Part shown: positions 1 to 6,480 of the stretch, piece by piece | How positions within the stretch are numbered: the first letter of the stretch is position 1 | How the letters are laid out: every line of letters begins with the position of its first letter | Assembly (NCBI GenBank): GCA_020848315.1 | Contig: JADLAH010000035.1 | Span: forward strand, 1-6,480 | DNA length: 6,480 nucleotides | From: Chitinophagales bacterium | Lineage (GTDB): Bacteria; Bacteroidota; Bacteroidia; Chitinophagales; JADIYW01 | Direction of reading: 5' to 3' | The notes under the pieces: generated by a model | What the model was told of the DNA's origin: nothing | Database searches by the model: none | The model's input: the letters and a program-made list of their open reading frames with translations, nothing else | Position numbers and translations under genes: made by a program

Positions 1-1322
<1,322 letters not shown>

Positions 1323-1343
1323 TTGACTTTAAAAGATATTTAC

Positions 1344-1378
1344 ACGGGGAATGGATAAAATCTGTTCCCCGTTTTTTT
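1344..1378 (+). terminator. Rho-independent terminator of eno
   Basis: A perfect 8-bp stem, ACGGGGAA (1344-1351) and TTCCCCGT (1365-1372), encloses a 13-base loop. It is followed at once by seven T residues (1372-1378) and, after GT, a second T run. It lies about 20 bases beyond the eno stop codon, the classic arrangement of an intrinsic terminator. It separates eno from the division gene downstream. Confidence 0.9.
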
Positions 1379-1416
1379 GTTTTTTGTAGTTGATTTTAAC
1401 ATGCGTTCAAAAAATC

Positions 1417-1444
1417 TTATTACTTATTACGTATTACTTGCTAC
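1417..1444 (+). repeat. Degenerate 7-bp tandem repeat, four units
   Basis: Four adjacent 7-bp units can be read upstream of the division gene: TTATTAC twice, then GTATTAC, then TTGCTAC. The first two are identical, the third differs at one base and the fourth at three. The array ends 9 bases before the ATG at 1454. The junction of units two and three creates the palindrome TACGTA (1428-1433). It could be a promoter or operator region, or simply slippage in AT-rich spacer DNA. Confidence 0.6.
1428..1435 (+). promoter_or_regulatory. TACGTATT box upstream of the ftsB-like gene (candidate)
   Basis: The 8-mer TACGTATT starts 26 bases before the ATG at 1454. The same 8-mer recurs at 3022 and 5389, in both cases in a gene-start region, and was not found inside any gene here. 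It matches the Bacteroidota -7 element TAnnTTTG only partly, so a role as promoter or operator is inferred. Confidence 0.25.
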
Positions 1445-1453
1445 TTTTACACC

Positions 1454-1771
1454 ATGCCACTCATCGATCCATCGCTGAAAGAAAAAATACCGCCGATACT
1501 GCGCAACAAATTCCTGTGGCTGTTTGTCCTGTATTTTATTTATCTGCTTTTCATTAATCAGAATTCCCTGATTTCTCAGGTAAGACTGGCGCTGCGATTG
1601 CGCGATCTGGAAAAAGAAGAACAATATTACCGGAAGGAAATTCAGCAAGTGGAAAGCGATATGAAGGAGTTGTTTTCCGGCGTGGATGAAATGGAGAAGT
1701 TTGCCCGCGAGCACTACTGGATGAAGCGCGACAGCGAGGATGTCTACATCTTTATGGAAGAAGAAAAGTAA
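1454..1771 (+). CDS. ftsB: Septum formation initiator protein, FtsB/DivIC family
   Basis: This 105-residue bitopic membrane protein has the FtsB/DivIC architecture. A short N-terminal cytoplasmic part (about residues 1-18, ending ILRNK) leads into one transmembrane helix (about 20-34, FLWLFVLYFIYLLFI). A charged, heptad-like coiled coil follows (about 41-76), and the C-terminal motif EKFAREHYWMKRDSEDVYIF (81-100) corresponds to the family's conserved ARExxxMxxxxExxYxF end. In model bacteria such proteins join FtsL and FtsQ/DivIB in the divisome and help activate septal peptidoglycan synthesis. No ftsL or ftsQ is visible nearby. The length is normal. The ATG at 1454 is chosen because it gives the usual short cytoplasmic tail, though no Shine-Dalgarno sequence precedes it. 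FtsB and DivIC cannot be told apart from sequence alone, so the symbol is a family-level choice. Confidence 0.88.
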   Translation: MPLIDPSLKEKIPPILRNKFLWLFVLYFIYLLFINQNSLISQVRLALRLRDLEKEEQYYRKEIQQVESDMKELFSGVDEMEKFAREHYWMKRDSEDVYIFMEEEK

Positions 1772-1851
1772 TTTCTTATCCGCGATGCAGTGGAATATCT
1801 TGTTGGATTTCTTACCTTTAAGCATATTCTCACCGTTCAATCTGCAAGTGT

Positions 1852-2970
1852 ATGAAACAACTGATAATCTATTCCATTCCGGCATTTTTTATCCTGATTG
1901 CCGTAGAACTGATTATTGACAAAATAAAAAAAACACATGTATACCGCCTGAACGACGCCATCAGCAATATCAACTGTGGCATTGTGCAGCAGGTGACCGG
2001 CATTCTCCTGAAGTTTTTGTCGATAGGTGTCTATATCTACATTTATGAAAATTTCCGGCTCACGACAGTTCCGCTGACCTGGTATACCTGGATACTGTTG
2101 TTCATCGGCGTGGATTTCTTTTATTATTGGTTTCATCGGCTTTCGCACGAAGTGAGTGTGTTGTGGGGAACCCATGTGGTGCACCATCAGAGTGAGGAAT
2201 ACAATCTGTCTGTCGCATTGCGGCAGTCTGCCACGCAGGTATTCGGTTCTACCTGGTTTTATCTGCCGCTGGCCTTTGTCGGCTTCGACCCGATTTCCTT
2301 CATTGTGGTGGCACAGATACAGACGCTGTATCAGTTCTGGATTCACACGCGACTGATAGATAAGATGCCGGCCTGGTTCGAATACATCTTCAATACGCCA
2401 TCGCATCATCGCGTGCATCATGGCGTCAATCCCAAATACATCGATAAGAATCATGGAGGCACACTGATTATCTTCGACCGGATTTTCGGTACCTTCCAGA
2501 AGGAAGAGGAAGAGGTGCAATATGGTATTACAACACCGCTGAACAGCTGGAATGTGGTGGTGGCTAATTTCAGCTATTACGACTGGCTGGCAAAACAAGC
2601 GGCGCAGGTGCGCAGTATCATCGATTTCTTCAAGGTGCTGCTGCTGCCGCCGGGCTGGCGACCGGCCTATCTGGGGGGCGCTATCGTACCCAAAGAAATA
2701 CCCGCAGACCGGAAGTTGTATGATGCCGATAGCAGCAAATCCATGCATATCTATATCGTCATACAGTTCGCCTTATTGCTGGGATTTGTTTCCGCCTTTC
2801 TGTTCAGTGTCGAAAAAATAGATATTTACCGGCAAGTGGTCGGCGTGGGTTTTATCGTGTTGTCGTCTCTGACCATCGGCAGTCTGTTTGAGCGGAAGAA
2901 ATGGGCGGCTATATTGGAAATCATCCGGATCATACTGGCTATTCCTGTTGTATATTATCTCTTTTTTTAG
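1852..2970 (+). CDS. Membrane di-iron hydroxylase, alkylglycerol monooxygenase-like (fatty acid hydroxylase/sterol desaturase superfamily)
   Basis: This 372-residue polytopic membrane protein carries the complete histidine-box set of the fatty acid hydroxylase superfamily: HRLSH (H95, H99), HVVHH (H108, H111, H112) and HRVHH (H186, H189, H190), plus H165 in YQFWIHT. Several stretches match what I recall of animal alkylglycerol monooxygenase (AGMO/TMEM195): YYWFHRLSHE with Glu100 straight after the first box, EEYNLSVALRQS, NTPSHHRVHHG, DKNHGGTLIIFDRIFGTF (198-215) and PPGWRPAYLGG. AGMO cleaves ether lipids by hydroxylating the alkyl carbon next to oxygen, using tetrahydrobiopterin. Whether this protein uses that substrate or cofactor is unknown. 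Hydrophobic segments lie at about 4-22, 48-65, 78-93 and 135-160, and three more near the C terminus (about 298-320, 328-345, 351-371). The ATG at 1852 follows an 80-base spacer containing TACCTTTA (1813-1820), a possible -7 box. Many databases would call it a sterol desaturase family protein. Confidence 0.9.
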   Translation: MKQLIIYSIPAFFILIAVELIIDKIKKTHVYRLNDAISNINCGIVQQVTGILLKFLSIGVYIYIYENFRLTTVPLTWYTWILLFIGVDFFYYWFHRLSHEVSVLWGTHVVHHQSEEYNLSVALRQSATQVFGSTWFYLPLAFVGFDPISFIVVAQIQTLYQFWIHTRLIDKMPAWFEYIFNTPSHHRVHHGVNPKYIDKNHGGTLIIFDRIFGTFQKEEEEVQYGITTPLNSWNVVVANFSYYDWLAKQAAQVRSIIDFFKVLLLPPGWRPAYLGGAIVPKEIPADRKLYDADSSKSMHIYIVIQFALLLGFVSAFLFSVEKIDIYRQVVGVGFIVLSSLTIGSLFERKKWAAILEIIRIILAIPVVYYLFF

Positions 2971-2975
2971 CAGAT

Positions 2976-3007
2976 ATTTAAGCATTTTTTGCTTTAAATC
3001 ATTTTTT
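2976..3007 (+). terminator. AT-rich hairpin with T-run after the hydroxylase gene (probable weak terminator)
   Basis: ATTTAAGCA (2976-2984) pairs with TGCTTTAAAT (2990-2999), with one bulged base, around a T5 loop. A run of six T (3002-3007) follows. It begins just after the stop codon of the hydroxylase gene. The low GC content makes it weaker than the eno terminator. On the other strand the T run would be an A run, so the plus orientation is favoured. Confidence 0.5.
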
Positions 3008-3033
3008 GCATCCTTAAATAATACGTATTTTGG
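3005..3033 (+). promoter_or_regulatory. Candidate Bacteroidota-type promoter for the M23 lipoprotein gene
   Basis: TTTG (3005-3008) is followed after 17 bases by TATTTTGG (3026-3033), which matches the TAnnTTTG -7 consensus at five of six fixed positions. The spacing lies within the range reported for flavobacterial promoters. A start site a few bases further on would give a leader of roughly 10-15 bases before the ATG at 3052. The shared TACGTATT 8-mer (3022-3029) overlaps this element. The assignment rests on consensus matching only. Confidence 0.35.
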
Positions 3034-3051
3034 GAAAGCAACTAAGTTGGA

Positions 3052-4407
3052 ATGCCGAAACAACTGGTATTAATTATTTTATTGGTTTTAAGCTTGGCCG
3101 CTTGCACGAATCAACCGAAGCAAGCCCAAAGAGCCTTGCCCCAGTCTACAATGACGCCTGCCGATGCTGCCTGCATCAATCCGGAAGTCGTTACTTTCCT
3201 TGGGGTGGAGGTGGATGGCCTGTGCGTAAAAGAGAAGCAGTTCGGGCGCAAAGACAACCTGCAGCGCGTATTCAAGAATCTGAAACTGGATAAATATCAG
3301 TACGAACAGTTTTTGCAGGAAACCAAAGAATATATTGATTTCACCAGCACCAAAACCAGGCAGAAATATTTTACCATCACCAACGAAACGGACAGCGGTT
3401 CCATTCTCCATTATTTCATTGTCAAGGTCTCCGATCATGAATATATTATCGCCAACTGTACGGATACGACGATGGTGCCTTTTGTGAAAGTGGTGGATGA
3501 CGGTGCGACAAAGAAAAAGAAAAGCAAAAAGGTAAAACAGAAAGCGCCGCCGATGTATCGTCCGCTGCAGATTTCCCTGTATGAAAAAAATATAGATACC
3601 ACGGTGGTTGCCTTTGCGGCTGTTATTGATAAATCCGTATACAAGAGTTTTAAGGAAAAGAAAATGGATGCGCGGATTATTGAGCAGCTGAATAAAGCTT
3701 TCAATGGCGCCTATACGCTGAACAAAATGCACAAAGGCGATACCCTGCAGTTTATCTATCATCAACTTAGCATCAACGGGCAGTTTCTGAGTCACGGACA
3801 TGTGGAGGCGGTTGTGGTGAAAACCAAGAAACGGCGCTGGTATGCGATTGACTATTTCTCTGAACAGGATAGCAGTTATCAATATCTCGACGACAAGGGA
3901 AAATATATCAAGACGGCTTTCCTGAAATCACCTTTACAAAAAGGCGGACGCATCGCATCGCGCTACAACCTGAAGCGCCTGCATCCTGTGCTGCAGGTGG
4001 AGAAAGCGCATTTGGGCACCGACTTTGCAGCACCCCACGGCACGCCGATAGTAGCCACGGCCAGTGGTATCGTGACGGCCGCGCAGTTTACACAAAACAA
4101 TGGCAATTACGTCAAGATCCGACATGATAAGCAGTACGAAACACAATACCTGCACATGAGCCGGTTTGCCAAAGGTATTCGCAGCGACGTGCGCGTGCAG
4201 CAGGGACAGGTGATAGGATATGTCGGCAGCACCGGACTCTCCACCGGGCCCCATGTTTGTTATCGCTTCTGGAAGCGCGGTGTGCAGGTCGATCCGCTGA
4301 AAGAAAAACTGAATACCGTGCAGCAGATTGGCCAATCAAATCTCGAACAATTCAGAAAACACCTGCAGTCCATTCAGCAGCAGCTTGACCGCATTCCACT
4401 GGTTTAA
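3052..4407 (+). CDS. Lipoprotein M23-family peptidoglycan endopeptidase (MepM/Csd3-like)
   Basis: This 451-residue envelope protein probably cuts peptide cross-links in peptidoglycan. It opens with a lipoprotein signal: a hydrophobic stretch ending in lipobox LAAC, with Cys18 the lipidated residue, which supports the ATG at 3052. Residues about 64-137 resemble the LysM/OapA-like N-terminal region of MepM-type enzymes. A lysine-rich linker (154-164, eight Lys in eleven) leads to a Csd3-like domain (about 180-290, with MHKGDTLQFIYHQLSINGQF and DDKGKYIKTAFLKSP). The M23 domain (about 300-420) has HLGTD (H320, D324), YLHMS (H368) and GPHVCYRF (H401, C403). The usual HxH motif is therefore HxC, with Cys at the expected third zinc-ligand position. 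Cys can bind zinc, and I recall similar GPHVC/GPHLC motifs in Bacteroidota, so activity is plausible but unproven. A convergent cytochrome gene shares its stop region. Confidence 0.93.
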   Translation: MPKQLVLIILLVLSLAACTNQPKQAQRALPQSTMTPADAACINPEVVTFLGVEVDGLCVKEKQFGRKDNLQRVFKNLKLDKYQYEQFLQETKEYIDFTSTKTRQKYFTITNETDSGSILHYFIVKVSDHEYIIANCTDTTMVPFVKVVDDGATKKKKSKKVKQKAPPMYRPLQISLYEKNIDTTVVAFAAVIDKSVYKSFKEKKMDARIIEQLNKAFNGAYTLNKMHKGDTLQFIYHQLSINGQFLSHGHVEAVVVKTKKRRWYAIDYFSEQDSSYQYLDDKGKYIKTAFLKSPLQKGGRIASRYNLKRLHPVLQVEKAHLGTDFAAPHGTPIVATASGIVTAAQFTQNNGNYVKIRHDKQYETQYLHMSRFAKGIRSDVRVQQGQVIGYVGSTGLSTGPHVCYRFWKRGVQVDPLKEKLNTVQQIGQSNLEQFRKHLQSIQQQLDRIPLV

Positions 4408-5366
4408 TTCGGGTTCGCCACCACTTTGTTGGAAATAGGTTTCAGCGTTTTCAGATACGCATACATGGCGCTCAGATCGCTGCTGTCCATGCCCGCATAC
4501 ATCGACCACGGCATTATCGACTGATAATCTTCCGAATCATTGTATTGCTGCAATTTGGAGGTGTCTGCGAATGATTTGAATTTGGCGATGAATGCCTCTT
4601 CCGTCCAGTAGCCGATACCGGTTTCCTTGTCAGGCGTGATGTTGGACGAAACAATCCTTTTGCCCGGCATATCGAAGATGCGGCCTCCGGCAAAATCCAT
4701 GCCCGGAATACGTTTTCCTTTTTCTACATTGGTATGGCATTCGATACATCCGGCGGCATTCACCAGATAGGCACCGTAATCAATCGTTTTTTCTTTCAAT
4801 GGCAAAGGCTGGAAATCCGCTTTCGCAGGGATGGTATTGATGATAAAGCTCATCGGGAAATCGATTTCCGCGTCCGGCACCTGATTGGCTATGGATGGCA
4901 ATGTGCGGATATACGCGATAATTGCGAGCAGGTCTTCCTTGGCCATTCTGCCGTAATTGTGATATGGCATCACTGGAAATATGGCCTTTCCGTCCTTGTT
5001 TACACCCGTCGAAATAGCCCGCAGTAATTCGCCGTCCGTCCAATGGCCGATGCCCGCAGGTGTGATATTCTTGGCATAGAAATTTCCGGGAAATCCGAAG
5101 TCGCGGGAAAAGATATCACCCCCTTTTCCTTCTGTTCCGCTCAGCGGTGGTCCGGAAAATCTGCTCCAGTTGCGGGTGGAATGGCAGTCAATGCAAACTG
5201 CCACATGGTTGGCAAGGTACTTGCCGCGCGCAATCATCTCCGGCGTCGCCGTGATTTTTATATCTTCAGGTGCTCCTACATTCGGCAAACCCAGTTTCAG
5301 GTAACTCAGTCCGGCGGCAATGATTATGACAATCAGTAGCAGTCCGCCTACAATAAATTTCTTCAT
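4404..5366 (-). CDS. Membrane-anchored di-haem cytochrome c
   Basis: This 320-residue protein has an uncleaved-looking N-terminal anchor (about residues 4-24) and two tandem cytochrome c domains exposed to the periplasm. Haem c sites are CIDCH (C58, C61, H62) and CIECH (C207, C210, H211). Likely axial methionines are M133 in FPVMPYHNYGRM and M285 in IMPWSMYAGM. The two halves are clearly duplicated: each has CxxCH, a NITP motif (100-103 and 242-245), a WTD/WTE segment, a MP(Y/W) segment and a helix of the type AIIAYIRTLP or AMYAYLKTLK. This layout resembles cytochrome subunits of periplasmic dehydrogenases, but no dehydrogenase partner is visible, so the electron donor and acceptor are unknown. 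The gene stands alone on the minus strand. It converges on the M23 gene with overlapping stops and diverges from the DUF1295 gene. The start, MKKFIVGGLLL, is typical and has no Shine-Dalgarno sequence. Confidence 0.93.
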   Translation of the reverse strand: MKKFIVGGLLLIVIIIAAGLSYLKLGLPNVGAPEDIKITATPEMIARGKYLANHVAVCIDCHSTRNWSRFSGPPLSGTEGKGGDIFSRDFGFPGNFYAKNITPAGIGHWTDGELLRAISTGVNKDGKAIFPVMPYHNYGRMAKEDLLAIIAYIRTLPSIANQVPDAEIDFPMSFIINTIPAKADFQPLPLKEKTIDYGAYLVNAAGCIECHTNVEKGKRIPGMDFAGGRIFDMPGKRIVSSNITPDKETGIGYWTEEAFIAKFKSFADTSKLQQYNDSEDYQSIMPWSMYAGMDSSDLSAMYAYLKTLKPISNKVVANPN

Positions 5367-5432
5367 AGTTTTTAGGTTTATGTAAATATACGTATTGTTA
5401 ATTAAATCGTATGTAGAACAATTAGTGAGAAA
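5367..5432. promoter_or_regulatory. Divergent promoter region between the cytochrome c and DUF1295 genes
   Basis: This AT-rich spacer must carry the start signals for both divergent genes. The palindrome TACGTA (5389-5394) lies 23-28 bases upstream of the cytochrome ATG, and as TACGTATT (5389-5396) upstream of the DUF1295 start. On the minus strand, TATATTTA (complement of 5383-5390) matches TAnnTTTG except at the last base. No well-spaced -33 TTG was found for either direction, so individual promoters cannot be fixed. Confidence 0.35.
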
Positions 5433-6267
5433 ATGAGAACTATTATTTCACAGAATTGTTGTTTCTCTATGGATATATCAGTTTATTTTAATTGTCTGTT
5501 GCTTATTGGCGCCTATATGCTGATGGTGTTTGTGCTGGGACAATGGCGCAAAAACAATGGTATTGTCGATATTTTCTGGGGATTGGGTTTTGTCGTAATA
5601 ACGCTATTTCTCCTGATTGATAATCCTTCAGGCATAGCATACAGCGGTTGGCAGTCGCGGCATCTGGTCAGTCTGGCGGTAATCATCTGGGGGTGTCCGG
5701 CTTGCATCGCATATTGCCATTAAAAACTGGGGGCAACCGGAAGACTGGCGCTATGTGAACTTCCGGAATGATTGGCGGAAGCGCGGTCTGCCGCAGTGGC
5801 TTGGCGCTTTATTACAGGTTTATCTGCTGCAGGGATTATTTATGTTTGTCATCGCGCTGCCTATCATACATGTTCACCTTACACCTGAAAATCCCGGTAT
5901 CATCACGCTGGTGGGCGCACTGCTGTGGATGTTTGGTTTCTACTTTGAGTCGGTCGGCGATTATCAGAAGCAGATATTTAAACAACATCCTGCCAATAAA
6001 GGAAAAATACTCACTACCGGCCTCTGGAAATACACCCGCCATCCTAATTATTTCGGAGAAGCGGTGATGTGGTGGGGCATCTGGCTGATGACGGCACAGC
6101 TGGCACATCCGTGGCTGACCTTGTCAGGATTACTGAGTCCGGTGATATTAACCTGGCTGCTGACAAAAGTATCCGGCGTGGCCATGCTGGAACGAAAATA
6201 CACCGAAAATGCCGACTATCAGGAATATATCCGCCAGACACCGGCTTTCTTCCCCAGATTCCGTTAA
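5433..6267 (+). pseudogene. DUF1295 / isoprenylcysteine methyltransferase-like membrane protein, frameshifted
   Basis: Two adjacent frames together encode one DUF1295 protein. The first part (from 5433 or, better, 5469) carries NNGIVDIFWGLGFV and stops at 5721-5723. The second part continues as VRLASHIAIKNWGQPEDWRY, then TTGLWKYTRHPNYFGEAVMW, and ends in FFPRFR at 6267. Removing one G from the run at 5689-5693 joins them seamlessly (…VIIWG-VRLASH…) into 277 residues from 5433 or 265 from 5469, the normal family length. DUF1295 proteins are polytopic and related to steroid 5-alpha-reductases and isoprenylcysteine methyltransferases. The GLWKYTRHPNYFGE motif is the likely S-adenosylmethionine or cofactor-binding signature. 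The substrate is unknown, and a lipid is likely. The ATG at 5469 is preferred because 5433 adds an atypical Cys-containing stretch. Apart from the indel the coding sequence looks well preserved, so a base-calling error or a very recent mutation are both possible. Confidence 0.88.
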
Positions 6268-6318
6268 CAGTGTCGTAATAAATATGATGAGCAGAGTCAC
6301 CAAATATTGTTAATTTTA

Positions 6319-6340
6319 AAGCCCGCTTTAGCGGCGGCTT
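6319..6340. other. GC-rich bulged hairpin between genes
   Basis: AAGCC-CGC (6319-6326) pairs with GCG and GGCTT (6331-6333, 6336-6340) around the loop TTTA, with GC bulged at 6334-6335. It sits about 50 bases after the DUF1295 stop codon and 19 bases before the next ATG. No T-run follows on the plus strand, so it is not a standard plus-strand terminator. On the minus strand a short A/T stretch follows, but no minus gene ends here. TAATTTTA (6311-6318), just upstream, is close to TAnnTTTG, so this could be the 5' leader hairpin of the next gene. Confidence 0.4.
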
Positions 6341-6358
6341 CAGATTAGCAACATAACA

Positions 6359-6480
6359 ATGAAACAAGATATACAACTCCACTATCAGGCACCGGATACC
6401 AGATATTACAAGACGAAGGAAGAATTTGATGAGGCGGTAGGCCGCGATTTTATCAAACACGCCAATCAGGCGAGCAAAGA
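6359..6480 (+). CDS. Start of an unidentified gene, cut by window end
   Basis: An ATG at 6359 opens a frame that runs without a stop to the window edge, giving about 40 residues starting MKQDIQLHYQAPDTRYYKTK and continuing with a segment ending DFIKHANQASKE. The segment is hydrophilic, with no signal peptide or membrane helix, so a cytoplasmic protein is likely. The pattern of a short strand, an acidic helix and FIKHAN faintly recalls the N terminus of 6-phosphogluconolactonase or glucosamine-6-phosphate isomerase-type proteins. The diagnostic glycine-rich motif would lie beyond the window, so no function is assigned. No Shine-Dalgarno sequence precedes the ATG, as for the other genes here. 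Confidence 0.6.
   Translation, partial: MKQDIQLHYQAPDTRYYKTKEEFDEAVGRDFIKHANQASK

Noticed and set aside
1837..2748. A 303-codon open frame on the minus strand across the hydroxylase gene
   Set aside because: It is entirely antisense to a gene with all family motifs. The minus translation shows no recognisable domain, and its openness is explained by plus-strand codon bias.
2971..3051. A small RNA or riboswitch in the spacer before the M23 gene
   Set aside because: The only structure is an AT-rich hairpin followed by T residues, better explained as a weak terminator. The spacer is too short for known riboswitch folds.
3088..3882. A 264-codon minus-strand open frame across the M23 gene
   Set aside because: It mirrors the coding strand of a confidently assigned lipoprotein endopeptidase and has no motif or start context of its own.
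5689..5723. Programmed ribosomal frameshifting as the explanation for the split DUF1295 gene
   Set aside because: No known slippery heptamer or strong downstream pseudoknot was seen. A simple one-base insertion in the G run accounts for the data.

Overview
The window reads as ordinary chromosomal sequence from a member of the Bacteroidota, most likely near the Chitinophagales/Sphingobacteriia. This placement is inferred, not searched. The evidence is the enolase followed by a short DivIC/FtsB-like protein, start codons without a recognisable Shine-Dalgarno sequence and with A/T-rich leaders, intergenic boxes loosely resembling the Bacteroidota TAnnTTTG promoter element, a lipobox-bearing M23 endopeptidase with a GPHVCYRF zinc-site variant, and moderate GC content. 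No mobile element, phage gene, CRISPR array, rRNA or tRNA was seen.

Layout, left to right. Bases 1-38 are a leader or the tail of an upstream gene and contain a small hairpin. Enolase (39-1322, +) ends in a strong intrinsic terminator. A short spacer with a degenerate 7-bp tandem repeat leads to an FtsB/DivIC-type divisome protein (1454-1771, +). Next is an integral-membrane di-iron hydroxylase (1852-2970, +) that resembles animal alkylglycerol monooxygenase more closely than a generic sterol desaturase. A weak AT-rich hairpin and a plausible promoter precede a lipoprotein M23 peptidoglycan endopeptidase of the MepM/Csd3 type (3052-4407, +). A membrane-anchored di-haem cytochrome c (4404-5366, -) converges on it, with the two stop codons interlocked in a shared TTAA. 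Divergent from the cytochrome is a DUF1295/isoprenylcysteine-methyltransferase-like membrane protein (about 5433-6267, +), split by a single-base frameshift at a run of five G. A new gene begins at 6359 and runs off the end.

The genes do not form an obvious single system. Enolase is glycolytic. The DivIC-like protein and the M23 lipoprotein both act on cell division or the cell wall. The hydroxylase and the DUF1295 protein are membrane enzymes probably acting on lipids, and the cytochrome is an electron-transfer protein. Their common theme is the cell envelope, but the separate terminators and promoters argue against one operon. The points most worth a second look are the AGMO-like active site, the His-to-Cys change at the expected third zinc ligand of the peptidase, the frameshift in the DUF1295 gene, and an 8-mer (TACGTATT) found only in three intergenic regions about 20-30 bases upstream of start codons.
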